DNA from: Acidobacteriota bacterium
Lineage (GTDB): Bacteria > Acidobacteriota > Terriglobia > Bryobacterales > Bryobacteraceae
Assembly (NCBI GenBank): GCA_018268715.1
Contig: JAFDVZ010000011.1
Location: 186,001-250,000 of the forward strand
Length of the DNA: 64,000 nt
Reading direction: 5' to 3'
Position 1 is the stretch's first letter, and every line of letters starts with the position of its first letter. A model generated the notes under the pieces. It was not told the origin of the DNA and made no database searches. It was given only the letters and a program-made list of their open reading frames with translations. Below, piece by piece: positions 18,143 to 27,395 of this stretch. The translations under genes were made by a program, and so were the position numbers.

Positions 18143-20542
18143 ATGGCAGTGAAGGAAGCTGTTGAAGTGCGTCTCGCCTCCGCCGCGAGCGCTGAGCAGT
18201 TGATCACGGATCGCTCGACCCAGGTGGACGCCATCGTTCGAGCTTCCTTCTCCCTCCATCTCGGATCGCAGTTTCCACAGGGAGTGGCGGCGATCGCCGT
18301 CGGCGGCTACGGCCGCCGCGAGCTGTTTCCCCACTCCGACGTGGACGTCATGATCCTGGCCGGCAAGCAGTTCGACGGCAAGGGTCTGCGCGAACCGGTC
18401 GGGCGCTTCCTCAAGGACCTGTGGGACGCCGGCCTGCGCATGAGCCACTCGGTCCACAACGTGGACGAGTGCTGCCAGTTCAACGACCAGAACGTCGAGC
18501 TCACCATCAGCCTGCTCGACCGCCGCCCGCTTGCCGGCGACAGCGACCTGATCACCGATCTCGGCATCGCCATGCCGCGCTTCTACAAGGCCCACGGCGC
18601 CACCATCTCCCGCCACCTGGCGCGCATCTCGCGCTCCCGCCATTCCAAGTTCAGCAACACCATCTATCACCTGGAGCCCAACATCAAGGAGACCCCCGGC
18701 GGACTCCGCGACGTCCAGGTGTGCCGCTGGCTCGCCAAGCTCGTGCCCGGCCGCCAGATCCCCGACCTCGATCCCGTCTGGAAATTCCTCGCCCCCATCC
18801 GCCTGTTCCTGCACGAGGCTTCCCGGCGCGACAACAACCTGCTCTCCTTCGACATGCAGGACGCCATGAGCGCCAACCCCGGCGCCATGATGCGCGACTA
18901 TTTCCGCCAGGCCCGCGCCGCCTTCGCCGCCGCCTCCGAGTTCCTGGACGCCGTCGAGGAGTCCCAGCCCTCCCTGATCCGCCAGTTCCGCGACTGGCGC
19001 TCGCGCCTGTCCAACTCCGAATTCACCGTCTCCCGCGACCGCGTCTACCTGCGCTCCTCCGGACTCCTGCAGGCCGATCCCGACGCCGTCTGGCGCCTGC
19101 TCGAGTTCACCGCCCGGCACGGCGTCCCGGCCGCCAAGGAGCTGGAACAGAAGCTCGCCGCCGCGCTGCCCGAACTCACCGCCCACATCGCCAGGACGCC
19201 CGTCTGGCCGAAGCTGCGCGCCGTGCTCTCGCTGCCCAAGGCCTCCTACGCACTGCGCATCATGCAGCACACCGGCCTGATGGCCGCCCTGTTTCCCGAG
19301 TGGGCCCACATCGATTGCCTGGTGGTGCGCGACTTCTATCATCGCTACACCGTCGACGAGCACACCATCGTCACCCTCGAAACGCTCGAGAACCTGGCCG
19401 ACCCGCGCTACAAGGAACTGCTCGGCGAAGTGGAGCACATCGCCCTCATCCGCATGGCGCTGCTGTTCCACGACTCCGGCAAGGGCACCGGCCGCGAGCA
19501 TTCCGCCGAATCCGTCCGCATCGTCCAGCAGGAAGTGGCGCCCCGCATCGGCCTCGCCGGCGCCGACCTGCAGGCCGTCCTGAAGCTGATCGAAGGGCAC
19601 CTGCTGTTGTCGGTGGCCACCACCTCCCGCGATCTCGACGACGAACACACCGGCCTGCAACTGGCCGATCAGCTCGGCACCGTCGAGCAGTTGAAGATGC
19701 TCACGCTGGTCACCTACGCCGACATCAGCGCCGTGAATCCCACCGCCATGTCGCCCTGGCGCGCCGACCAGCTCTGGCGCACTTACCTGATCAGCTATCA
19801 GGAGCTCACCAGCGAGCTCGAAACCGCCCGCATCCGCTCCTTCGGCGCCGATCCCGCCACCTCCGCCTTTCTCGAAGGTTTGCCCGCCCGCTACCTCCGC
19901 ACCCACACCATGGAGCAGGTGGAGGCCCACGTGGCCATGGCCGCCCGCGCGGCTCGCGAAGGCGCGGCGGTCGAACTGGTGCGCAGCAACGGCTACTGGC
20001 AGGCGGTGGTCGCCACCATCGATCGCCCCGGCCTGTTCGCCTCCATCGCCGGAGCGCTCGCCTCCTTCGGCCTGAACATCCTGAAGGCGGAAGCCTTCGC
20101 CAACTCGAGCGGCATCATCCTCGATTCGTTCGTCTTCTCCGATCCGCTCCGCAACCTGGACCTGAACCCCTCCGAAATCGACCGCCTGAACGACACCCTG
20201 CTGCGCGTCATCCTGGGCAAGGTCGAGGTGAAGAAGCTGCTCGCCGGCCGCCGTCCGCTCGCCCGCCATCCGCAGGTCATCGAGCCCCGCGTCGCCTTCA
20301 ACAACCGCTCCTCCACCACCGCCACGCTGATCGAAATCGTCGCCGAGGACCGCCCCGGCCTGCTGTACGACCTGGCCAGCACCATGTCCAAGGCCGGCTG
20401 CGACATCGTCGTCGTGCTGATCGACACGGAGGTCAACAAGGCGCTCGACGTCTTCTACGTCACCATGAGCGGCGCCAAGGTGGACGGCGAACGGGAAGCG
20501 GCCCTGCGCACGGCCCTGCTTGAGGTGTGCAGCGTCAAGTAA
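18143..20542 (+). CDS. glnD: Bifunctional PII uridylyltransferase/uridylyl-removing enzyme
   Basis: The 799-residue protein has the four GlnD parts: a nucleotidyltransferase domain with GGYGRRELFPHSDVDVMIL (metal ligands Asp66 and Asp68), a GlnD-type helical domain, an HD phosphohydrolase domain (DEHTIVTLETL near 405; LLFHDSGKG near 445), and two C-terminal ACT domains (DRPGLFASIAGAL near 632 and DRPGLLYDLASTM near 733) that bind glutamine. It adds UMP to PII when glutamine is low and removes it when glutamine is high. Location right behind glnK, with a 4 bp gap, puts sensor, target and transporter in one transcript; in proteobacteria glnD is usually elsewhere. Confidence 0.95.
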   Translation: MAVKEAVEVRLASAASAEQLITDRSTQVDAIVRASFSLHLGSQFPQGVAAIAVGGYGRRELFPHSDVDVMILAGKQFDGKGLREPVGRFLKDLWDAGLRMSHSVHNVDECCQFNDQNVELTISLLDRRPLAGDSDLITDLGIAMPRFYKAHGATISRHLARISRSRHSKFSNTIYHLEPNIKETPGGLRDVQVCRWLAKLVPGRQIPDLDPVWKFLAPIRLFLHEASRRDNNLLSFDMQDAMSANPGAMMRDYFRQARAAFAAASEFLDAVEESQPSLIRQFRDWRSRLSNSEFTVSRDRVYLRSSGLLQADPDAVWRLLEFTARHGVPAAKELEQKLAAALPELTAHIARTPVWPKLRAVLSLPKASYALRIMQHTGLMAALFPEWAHIDCLVVRDFYHRYTVDEHTIVTLETLENLADPRYKELLGEVEHIALIRMALLFHDSGKGTGREHSAESVRIVQQEVAPRIGLAGADLQAVLKLIEGHLLLSVATTSRDLDDEHTGLQLADQLGTVEQLKMLTLVTYADISAVNPTAMSPWRADQLWRTYLISYQELTSELETARIRSFGADPATSAFLEGLPARYLRTHTMEQVEAHVAMAARAAREGAAVELVRSNGYWQAVVATIDRPGLFASIAGALASFGLNILKAEAFANSSGIILDSFVFSDPLRNLDLNPSEIDRLNDTLLRVILGKVEVKKLLAGRRPLARHPQVIEPRVAFNNRSSTTATLIEIVAEDRPGLLYDLASTMSKAGCDIVVVLIDTEVNKALDVFYVTMSGAKVDGEREAALRTALLEVCSVK

Positions 20543-20586
20543 CCGTCCGCGCTTGCGGGGCGCGGTAGAATCGCATAACCACCGGT

Positions 20587-23166
20587 ATGCGACTCCAACC
20601 CGGCAAGAGGCTCGGGCCGTACGAGATCGCCGCGGAAGTCGGCGGCGGCGGCATGGGGCTGGTTTATCGGGCCCGTGACACGCGTCTCAACCGCACCGTC
20701 GCCATCAAGGTCCTGGCCGACGACATCGCCTCGGACCGCAACGCCTGTCTCCGTTTCGAGCGCGAAGCCCGCATCGTCGCCTCGTTGAATCATCCGCGCG
20801 TCTGCCAACTCTTCGACGTCGGCCACCACGAAGGCTCGCCCTACCTGCTGATGGAGTTCATCGACGGAGAATCGCTCGGCCAGCGCCTCGGCCGCGGCCC
20901 CCTTCCCCGCGACCAGTTGCTGCGCTTCGGCGCCCAGATCGCCGAAGCCCTGGACGCCGCCCACCGCCGCGGCATCATCCACCGCGACCTCAAGCCCGGC
21001 AACATCATGCTCGCCCGCGACGGCGTCAAGGTCCTCGACTTCGGCATCGCCAAGATCCTCGAGCCGGACACCGAACCGGACGGCGCCGCGGAGCTCCCGC
21101 TCACCCGCGAAGGCGCCTTCGTCGGCACCCCCCACTACATCGCCCCGGAGGTCCTGGAGGGCCGCCCCGTCGATTGCCGCGCCGACATCTTCTCCTTCGG
21201 CGCGGTGCTTTATGAGATGGCCTCCGGACGCCGCGCCTTCGACGCCAACAGCCGCGCCGCCATCATGGTGGCCGTCCTCAAGCGCGACCCCGATCCGATC
21301 CCGGACCTGCCCCCGCAGATCGACCGCGTCGTCCGCCGCTGCCTCGCCAAGGACCCTGAAGACCGCTGGCAAACCGCCCGCGACCTGGCCGACGAGCTCC
21401 GCTGGATGTCCACCTCCGGCTCTCAATCGGAGTTGCATCGGCCCCCCACCCCGCCCTCCCGGGCCCCAAGGATCCTGCCCGCCGCCGTGCTCCTGGTCGC
21501 GCTCCTGGCGACCGCCGCGCTGGGCCTGTGGCTCTGGCGCCGCGGCGCCCGTCCTCCGGCGCTATGGACCGGCGCAATGCTCGGCGGCCCCCGCATCGCC
21601 CTGGGGCCGCGCGTATCCCCCGACGGCTCGATGCTCGCCGTGCAGGCCATGGTGGACGGCCTCACCCAGGTGGCCGTCATGCGCCCGGAGACCGGCAATT
21701 GGATGGTGCTGACCCGCGAAACCACGCGGGGGCAGGTGATGGAGATCTCCTGGTCCCGCGACGGCTCGCGCCTGTTCTACGACCGTCACACCGATTCCCC
21801 CCGCGGCGTCTTCAGCATCGGCGTCCTCGGCGGCGACGAGCGCTCGGTCATCGAGGAAGCCGGCTTCCCCGAAGCCCTCCCCGACGGCAGCCTCATCGTC
21901 GCCCGCATCAACTCCGGCCGCCAGCTCCAGATTCATCGCTTCTGGCCCGACAACGGCCGCCTGCGCCCCTATGACGCGGAGTTGCGCGCCAACATCTCGG
22001 GGACTCCCATGCGCGTGTTTCCCAACGGCAAGGAGGTGGTGTTCCTCGGCAAGAGCCTGGGGGCGGCGGGCGAGGACCGGCTCTGCGCCCTGGACGTCGA
22101 AACCGGCAAAGTCCGTCCCATCGCGCCCGGACTCAGCATTCCCGTCGTGAACAATCTCTTCCCCCTGGCCGCCACCCCGGACAACGACTTCGTCCTCATC
22201 AACCTGCCCTCCGGAAACCTGCACCGCATCGTGCGCATTCCGCGCCACGGCTCGGGCGTCCCGGTGGAGCCGATGTTCACCCTCACGCTGATCCCCTGGT
22301 ATCTGGACGTGGGCTCTGACGAGACGCTGTATCTGGAGCAAATCGACCAGCCCTGCGAGATTCTCCGTCTGAAGGCCGACGGCGGGGGGCTGGAGCGTAT
22401 GGCCGCCTCGCCCGCCTTCCGCTTCGGCGCCATCGCCGGCTTCGATTCCGCGGCCCTGGTTCCCGCGGAGTTGGCCGGACGCCCGCGCGTCCTGTTCGCC
22501 GAACCCGGCCAGGATCCGAAACTCCTGGTGGACTCGGGCGACGACACCGGCCCGCCCATGACCCCGCTCGGGCCCGACGCCGCCGTGGTGATGCTCGGAA
22601 AACGGCCCAACCGCGCGCCGGCCGTCGTGTCCGTGCCCGGCGGACGCGTCCTTCGCCGGTTGCGCGGCCCCGCCGCCGAGATCATGAGCCTCTCCGCCTC
22701 GCCCGACGGCCGCACCCTGTACTACACCGCGGAGCGGACCATCTGGGCCCTCCCCATCGATGGCGGAGAACCTCGCCGGATCGCCCCCGGCGACGTAGTG
22801 ACGGCCTCGCCCAACGGCCGCGAGCTGATCGCCCAGTTGAATGAAACGGGCGGCTCGCGCCTGGTCCGCATCCCCTTGGGCCCAGGCCCGCCGATGGATG
22901 TGGCCCTGAACGGCGGCCTGCGACTCACCGCCGCAGCCATCGGCCCCAACGCCGTCGCCGCCGACGGACGCATCCTGATTCAGACCGCGTCAGCCGATTC
23001 GTGGTATTGGAGCGCCGCCATCCTCGACCCCGCCAGGGGCGAGGCGCGCCGGATCGCCACCGATTACGCGGGCGATCTCTTCTTCGCCGGCTGGACCCGC
23101 GACAGCCGCATCGTGGCCCTGGGCATCGGGATCAAGGGAGGCGTCTGGCGGTTCCGCCGCGAATGA
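20587..23166 (+). CDS. Receptor-like Ser/Thr protein kinase with C-terminal beta-propeller
   Basis: The 859-residue protein has a complete N-terminal Hanks kinase (~12-280): glycine loop VGGGGMGLVYRAR, ATP lysine 41 (VAIKVL), catalytic HRDLKPGN with Asp134, DFGIAK with Asp151, and GTPHYIAPEV. One transmembrane helix follows (~298-320, LPAAVLLVALLATAALGLWLW-like). Residues ~330-859 lie outside the membrane and form TolB/WD40-type blades (SPDGSMLAVQ, SWSRDGSRLFY, SASPDGRTLYY). This architecture is very abundant in Acidobacteria. The propeller probably senses ligands or partners. The gene lies 44 bp after glnD and may share its transcript; TAGAAT at 20566-20571 is a weak -10 candidate. Confidence 0.93.
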   Translation: MRLQPGKRLGPYEIAAEVGGGGMGLVYRARDTRLNRTVAIKVLADDIASDRNACLRFEREARIVASLNHPRVCQLFDVGHHEGSPYLLMEFIDGESLGQRLGRGPLPRDQLLRFGAQIAEALDAAHRRGIIHRDLKPGNIMLARDGVKVLDFGIAKILEPDTEPDGAAELPLTREGAFVGTPHYIAPEVLEGRPVDCRADIFSFGAVLYEMASGRRAFDANSRAAIMVAVLKRDPDPIPDLPPQIDRVVRRCLAKDPEDRWQTARDLADELRWMSTSGSQSELHRPPTPPSRAPRILPAAVLLVALLATAALGLWLWRRGARPPALWTGAMLGGPRIALGPRVSPDGSMLAVQAMVDGLTQVAVMRPETGNWMVLTRETTRGQVMEISWSRDGSRLFYDRHTDSPRGVFSIGVLGGDERSVIEEAGFPEALPDGSLIVARINSGRQLQIHRFWPDNGRLRPYDAELRANISGTPMRVFPNGKEVVFLGKSLGAAGEDRLCALDVETGKVRPIAPGLSIPVVNNLFPLAATPDNDFVLINLPSGNLHRIVRIPRHGSGVPVEPMFTLTLIPWYLDVGSDETLYLEQIDQPCEILRLKADGGGLERMAASPAFRFGAIAGFDSAALVPAELAGRPRVLFAEPGQDPKLLVDSGDDTGPPMTPLGPDAAVVMLGKRPNRAPAVVSVPGGRVLRRLRGPAAEIMSLSASPDGRTLYYTAERTIWALPIDGGEPRRIAPGDVVTASPNGRELIAQLNETGGSRLVRIPLGPGPPMDVALNGGLRLTAAAIGPNAVAADGRILIQTASADSWYWSAAILDPARGEARRIATDYAGDLFFAGWTRDSRIVALGIGIKGGVWRFRRE

Positions 23167-23187
23167 TCTCCCGGCCGCGCCCTGGCG

Positions 23188-24429
23188 TTACTGCTCCGGC
23201 GTCTGCGATCCGTTGGCGGCCAGCGTCTTCTCCAGCTGGGCCAGTTGCTTGCGCGCCGTCTCGGTCTCCGGAGCATCCGGCGCCAGCTCGATGAACCGCC
23301 GCATGTGGACCGCCGCGTTCTGGAAGTCGCGCTTCTGCGCCAGGATCACGCCCATCAACTGCTCCACCCTCGGCAACTGGTGGCGCGTGTCCAGCTCGAT
23401 CAACTCCGCGGCGCTCTTTTCCGCCTCATCCAGCTTCTTCTGATTCAGCTTGGCCCACGCGTTCAGGAAAAACGCCCGGGGAAAGTCGAACCGGTTCAGC
23501 TTCAGGATGCGATCCGTAATGTCGGCGACGTCGTCCCATTTCTGGTCCCGCGCCGCCATCTGCGCCAGCCCGTCGTAGGGATTTACGTACTTGGCGTCGG
23601 CGGCGATGGAGGCCTCAAACGCCTTCCGCGCGCCCTCGGCATCCTTCTGCCGGTCGCGCACCGTGCCCAGTTCGTACCACGCCACCGCGTACTTCGGATA
23701 CTCATCGACGGCCTTCTCGTAGTTCTTCCGGGCGTCGTCCAGCTTGCCCTTGCCCAGCGCCTCGTGCCCTTTGTCGAAAGCTTTCCTGGCGTCCTTGGGC
23801 GCGTTCAGGGTGGTGCCGCTGATGGTCAACCCTTCCACGTTGCCCATCCGCCGCAGCACGATCGTGCCCACGTCCGGATTGTCCATGGACCGCCGCAGCG
23901 CCAGGCTCACCGTCTCGGACCGGAAGCCCGCCAGGTTCGCCCGCAGCTCGCAGTTCATCATGCTCATCTCAGCCGACCGGCTGCTGCCCATCGACCCCGT
24001 TCCGGAACTGCTCGTCATCCCCGGCATCCGCCCGCCCACGTCGGAGGACGAGGCGTCCATGAACAGCCCGTTGTTCTGCCCCAGTTGGAAGCTGAAGCGG
24101 CCCTTGCGGTCCGTGTAGGCCTCGTGGTACACGCGCGAGCCGCACACCCGCTCGATCATGACGGATTCCGATGGCGGCGTCCCGTCGCTCAGCATCACCT
24201 TCCCGCTTAGGAAGACCGGGCGCGTCACGTCCGGGTTCGGCAGGTTCTGACCCGACGATGTGGTCGGCGTCTGGGTCGTGCTCCCCGTCCGGGAGCCCGT
24301 TCCAGGCGAGTTGGTGGGCGGAGATGGCGTGGGAGCCGGTGTTGCTTGCCGTTGCCCGTACAGCGAGGCCGTCGCCAGCATCGCAAGACAAGCAGCGCTG
24401 GCAATAGAGGTAGAGAGCGGACGTGTCAT
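23188..24429 (-). CDS. Exported TPR protein with carboxypeptidase-regulatory-like domain
   Basis: The 413-residue protein has a signal peptide (ACLAMLATASLYGQ), a Pro/Thr/Ser-rich linker (~28-70), a beta-sandwich region (~72-205, LSGKVMLSDGTPP...RKGRFSFQLG) like carboxypeptidase-regulatory or CNA-B folds, then TPR repeats (~215-400; KGHEALGKGKLDDARKNYEK, AWYELGTVRDRQKDAEGARK). A Met/Ser/Gly-rich loop near 130-160 interrupts the beta domain. It is probably periplasmic or surface-bound and acts in protein-protein binding. The family is common in Acidobacteria and has no known role. It is convergent with the kinase gene, 21 bp away. Confidence 0.8.
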   Translation of the reverse strand: MTRPLSTSIASAACLAMLATASLYGQRQATPAPTPSPPTNSPGTGSRTGSTTQTPTTSSGQNLPNPDVTRPVFLSGKVMLSDGTPPSESVMIERVCGSRVYHEAYTDRKGRFSFQLGQNNGLFMDASSSDVGGRMPGMTSSSGTGSMGSSRSAEMSMMNCELRANLAGFRSETVSLALRRSMDNPDVGTIVLRRMGNVEGLTISGTTLNAPKDARKAFDKGHEALGKGKLDDARKNYEKAVDEYPKYAVAWYELGTVRDRQKDAEGARKAFEASIAADAKYVNPYDGLAQMAARDQKWDDVADITDRILKLNRFDFPRAFFLNAWAKLNQKKLDEAEKSAAELIELDTRHQLPRVEQLMGVILAQKRDFQNAAVHMRRFIELAPDAPETETARKQLAQLEKTLAANGSQTPEQ

Positions 24430-24484
24430 AATCCCCCCGCGATGTTGCCGATTATAGCGGGTCGCCGCCCATAACGGGCGGCCC

Positions 24485-26083
24485 CTACTCTGCTATGACC
24501 GGTCCGTGGCTCGGTTTGACACGCCTTAACAGTAAAATCAGGGGGATTAGCGATACAAAAGTCACCCCCAGCACCCAAAAGATATCGATGAAGGCCAGCA
24601 TGGCCGCTTGCCGCTGCACCATGCCGTAGATCATCCCCTGCGCCTTGGAGGCCGCCTCCACCGCGTTCACCCCCTGTTGGGTCAACCGCGTGGCGATCCC
24701 CTGCAACGCTCCCTGATAGGTGGAATCGTAGGGCGTCAGGTGCCCCACCAGCACCTGCTGATGGTACTGGCTGCGGCGGGAAAGCATTGTAGTAATGATG
24801 GCGATCCCGGTGCTTCCGCCCACGTTGCGGGCCAGGTTGATCAGGCCCGTCGCGTAGCTGGTCTTCTCCTTGGCGATCACCGCGAAGGCGATCGTGTTGA
24901 TGGGCACGAACAGGAACGCGAGGCCCAGGCTCTGCACGATGCGCGCCCACACCGCGTCGCTGAAGGCGATTTGCAGGTCGAAGCTGGTCATCAGGAACAG
25001 TCCGCCCGACGAGATCAGCAGGCCGAAGATAATCAGCCAGCGCGCCTCGATCTTGGCCAGCAGCATTCCCACCACCGGCATCAGCAGCATGATCACCACG
25101 CCGCCCGGCGACAGCGCCATGCCGCTCTGCATGGCCGTGTAGCCCAGCAGCGATTGCAGAAACAGCGGAAGGGCGGTCGTGCTGCCGTACAGAACGAACC
25201 CAAGCGCGAACATGTTCAACGTGGAGACGGCGAAGTTCCGGTCCTTCAACAGGCGGAAATCCACCACCGGGTCCTTGTGATTCAGCTCCCACAGCACCAC
25301 GGAAACCAGCGCGACCACCGCGATGACGGCCGACGCCAGAATCAGGTTCGACGCAAACCAGTCGTTGCGCTGGCCCTCGTCAAGCGCGATCTCGAGGAAT
25401 CCCAGGCCGGTGGTCAGCAGGCCCAGGCCGATGAAGTCGATCCGCGCGCCGTCCTTCAGGCTGGTGCGCCTCAGGTACGGCGGATCGTGGACCAGCATCG
25501 AGGTCAGGAACAGCGACAGAATGCCCACCGGAATGTTGATCAGGAAGATCCAGTTCCAGCTGTAGTTGTCGGTGATCCAGCCGCCCAGCGTGGGGCCGAC
25601 AATCGGGGCCACCACCACGCCCATGCCGTACATCGCCATGGCCATGCCCTGTTTTTCGGGCGGGAAACTCTCGCGCATGATGGCCTGCGAGATGGGCTGC
25701 AGCGCGCCGCCACCCAAACCCTGCATGATGCGGAAGAAGATCAGCCAGCCGAGGCTCGGCGCCAGTCCGCACAACGCGGAGCTCAGCGTGAACAGCAGCA
25801 CGCAGGTCATGTAGTAGCGCTTGCGTCCGAACAGGCTCGAAAACCACCCGCTCATCGGCAGCACGATCGCGTTCGACACCAGGTAAGCGGTCAGCACCCA
25901 GGTGGCCTCCTCCGTGGTGGAGGACAGATTCCCGGCGATGTGCGGCAGCGCGACGTTGGCGACGCTCGTATCCAGCACTTCCATGAAGGTGGCGAGCATC
26001 ACCGTCACCGCGATCAGCCACGGGTTCACCTCCCCTGCCGCCGCCCGGGACGGCAGGGGTAACGCATTCGAAACGGTTGCCAT
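24485..26083 (-). CDS. DHA2 family drug:proton antiporter (EmrB/QacA type)
   Basis: The 532-residue protein has 14 predicted membrane helices, the count for DHA2 rather than DHA1 transporters. The sequence includes the motif-C-type segment IVGPTLGGWITDNYSWNWIF and the motif-A region SGWFSSLFGRKRYY. The start of helix 1 (FMEVLDTSVANVALPHIAG) is the EmrB signature with the membrane aspartate. It exports hydrophobic drugs with proton exchange. The adaptor gene lies 6 bp upstream and the STAS-TolC gene before it, so the three form a tripartite pump across both membranes. Confidence 0.93.
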   Translation of the reverse strand: MATVSNALPLPSRAAAGEVNPWLIAVTVMLATFMEVLDTSVANVALPHIAGNLSSTTEEATWVLTAYLVSNAIVLPMSGWFSSLFGRKRYYMTCVLLFTLSSALCGLAPSLGWLIFFRIMQGLGGGALQPISQAIMRESFPPEKQGMAMAMYGMGVVVAPIVGPTLGGWITDNYSWNWIFLINIPVGILSLFLTSMLVHDPPYLRRTSLKDGARIDFIGLGLLTTGLGFLEIALDEGQRNDWFASNLILASAVIAVVALVSVVLWELNHKDPVVDFRLLKDRNFAVSTLNMFALGFVLYGSTTALPLFLQSLLGYTAMQSGMALSPGGVVIMLLMPVVGMLLAKIEARWLIIFGLLISSGGLFLMTSFDLQIAFSDAVWARIVQSLGLAFLFVPINTIAFAVIAKEKTSYATGLINLARNVGGSTGIAIITTMLSRRSQYHQQVLVGHLTPYDSTYQGALQGIATRLTQQGVNAVEAASKAQGMIYGMVQRQAAMLAFIDIFWVLGVTFVSLIPLILLLRRVKPSHGPVIAE

Positions 26084-26089
26084 GGCGTT

Positions 26090-27367
26090 TTACCGCGTGA
26101 TGATCGTCGCGTCGACGTTCAGCCCGGGCCTCAGCAGCGCATCGGCGGGCAGGTTGTCGAACAGGATCTTGACCGGAACGCGCTGGACCACTTTGACGAA
26201 GTTGCCCGTGGCGTTTTCCGGCGGCAGCAGGCTCAACCGCGCGCCCGTGGCGGCGGCGATCGAATCCAGATGGCCCTCGTACTTGCGGCCGTCCAGGTCG
26301 ATCTTCACCTCGGCCTTCTGGCCCAGCTTCACGCCCGCCAGTTGCGTTTCCTTGAAGTTCGCCGTCACCCACAGGTCGTTGAGCGGAACCACGCTCAGCA
26401 GCGGCTGGCCGGCCTGCACGATCTGCCCGGGTTCGACGTTCTTGCGCGTCACCATGCCGTCCACCGGCGCGACGATCACGGTGTAGCCCAACTGCAATTC
26501 GGCGGTTTCGAGGTTGGCCCTGGCCTGCTCGATGCCGGCCGCGGCCGAGGACGCCTCGGCGGCGCGCACCGTCACCTGGCGCTGTGCGGCCCGGGAGGTG
26601 GCGATGCCCGCCTGCGTCTGCAACACGCGGGCCTGGGCGGAGGCGACGGCGGCCTTCTTGGTGTCGGCGGCCTGCCGTGCGGCGGCCAGTTGTTCGCGGG
26701 CGGCCTGCAACTGGCTCTCCGCCACGCGGGCGGCGGCCGTGTAGGCGTCAAACTGCAGCTTCGAGATTTCTTCCTTGTCCACCAGAGGCCGCATGCGGCT
26801 CAAATCGGCCTGGGCCCGGTCGGACTGCGCCTGCGCCGTGGCCACCCCGGCCTGCGCGGCGGCCACGTCGGCGGTGGAGGCGCGCTGGTATTCCACCTGC
26901 GCCCGGGCCAGTTCGGCCTGGGCGACGGCCAGCGCCGCCTCGGCTTCCGACGTCGTGCCCCGCGTGGTGTCGCGCACCAGCGGAACGCCGGCGGTCGCGC
27001 CCTGGGCCTGGCTGCGGGCCAGTTCCACGGCGGCCTGCGCCTGGTTCAGGCGCGCCTGGTTGTCGCGGTTGTCGATGCGGACCAGCACCTGCCCCTTCTT
27101 CACCATCTGGTTGTCGTTCACCATCACCTGCTCCACCGTCCCGTAGATCTTCGACGCCACCGGCACGATGTGGCCGTCCACCTGGGCGTTATCGGTGGAG
27201 ATGCGTCCCTGGAAATGGAGCCACGCGGCGATCGCGACCGCGGCGGTGATGAGCGCTCCCGCCAGCAAGCCGCCCAACAGCCGGGTGTTCCTGCGCGGAG
27301 CCTCGGCCTTCGCCGACACTTTGGTCTCGATCCGTTCGATTTCTTCTTCAAATTGCACGTTTGCCAT
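26090..27367 (-). CDS. EmrA/HlyD-type membrane fusion protein
   Basis: I start the 425-residue protein at MANVQFEEEIERIE, which places a short cytoplasmic N-terminus before the single helix (LGGLLAGALITAAVAIAAWL, ~32-51). Next come the lipoyl half (GTVEQVMVNDNQMVKKGQVL), a very long alanine/glutamine-rich coiled-coil hairpin (~100-260), the second lipoyl half (VIVAPVDGMVTRKNVEPGQ), and a beta-barrel domain. It bridges the inner-membrane EmrB-like pump and the outer-membrane channel. The hairpin is longer than in E. coli EmrA, with many AQA repeats. Upstream gap to the TolC gene is 28 bp. Confidence 0.92.
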   Translation of the reverse strand: MANVQFEEEIERIETKVSAKAEAPRRNTRLLGGLLAGALITAAVAIAAWLHFQGRISTDNAQVDGHIVPVASKIYGTVEQVMVNDNQMVKKGQVLVRIDNRDNQARLNQAQAAVELARSQAQGATAGVPLVRDTTRGTTSEAEAALAVAQAELARAQVEYQRASTADVAAAQAGVATAQAQSDRAQADLSRMRPLVDKEEISKLQFDAYTAAARVAESQLQAAREQLAAARQAADTKKAAVASAQARVLQTQAGIATSRAAQRQVTVRAAEASSAAAGIEQARANLETAELQLGYTVIVAPVDGMVTRKNVEPGQIVQAGQPLLSVVPLNDLWVTANFKETQLAGVKLGQKAEVKIDLDGRKYEGHLDSIAAATGARLSLLPPENATGNFVKVVQRVPVKILFDNLPADALLRPGLNVDATIITR

Positions 27368-27395
27368 GTTCGTTGTTCCTTCGAGGGCTGCCGTT

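Noticed and set aside
18421..20523. A 700-codon Arg/Pro-rich frame inside glnD
   Set aside because: It is the +1 shadow of glnD, whose nucleotidyltransferase, HD and ACT motifs are complete in the other frame.
24608..26062. A 484-codon plus-strand frame opposite the MFS transporter
   Set aside because: His/Gln/Arg-rich composition without family motifs; the opposite strand encodes a complete 14-helix transporter.
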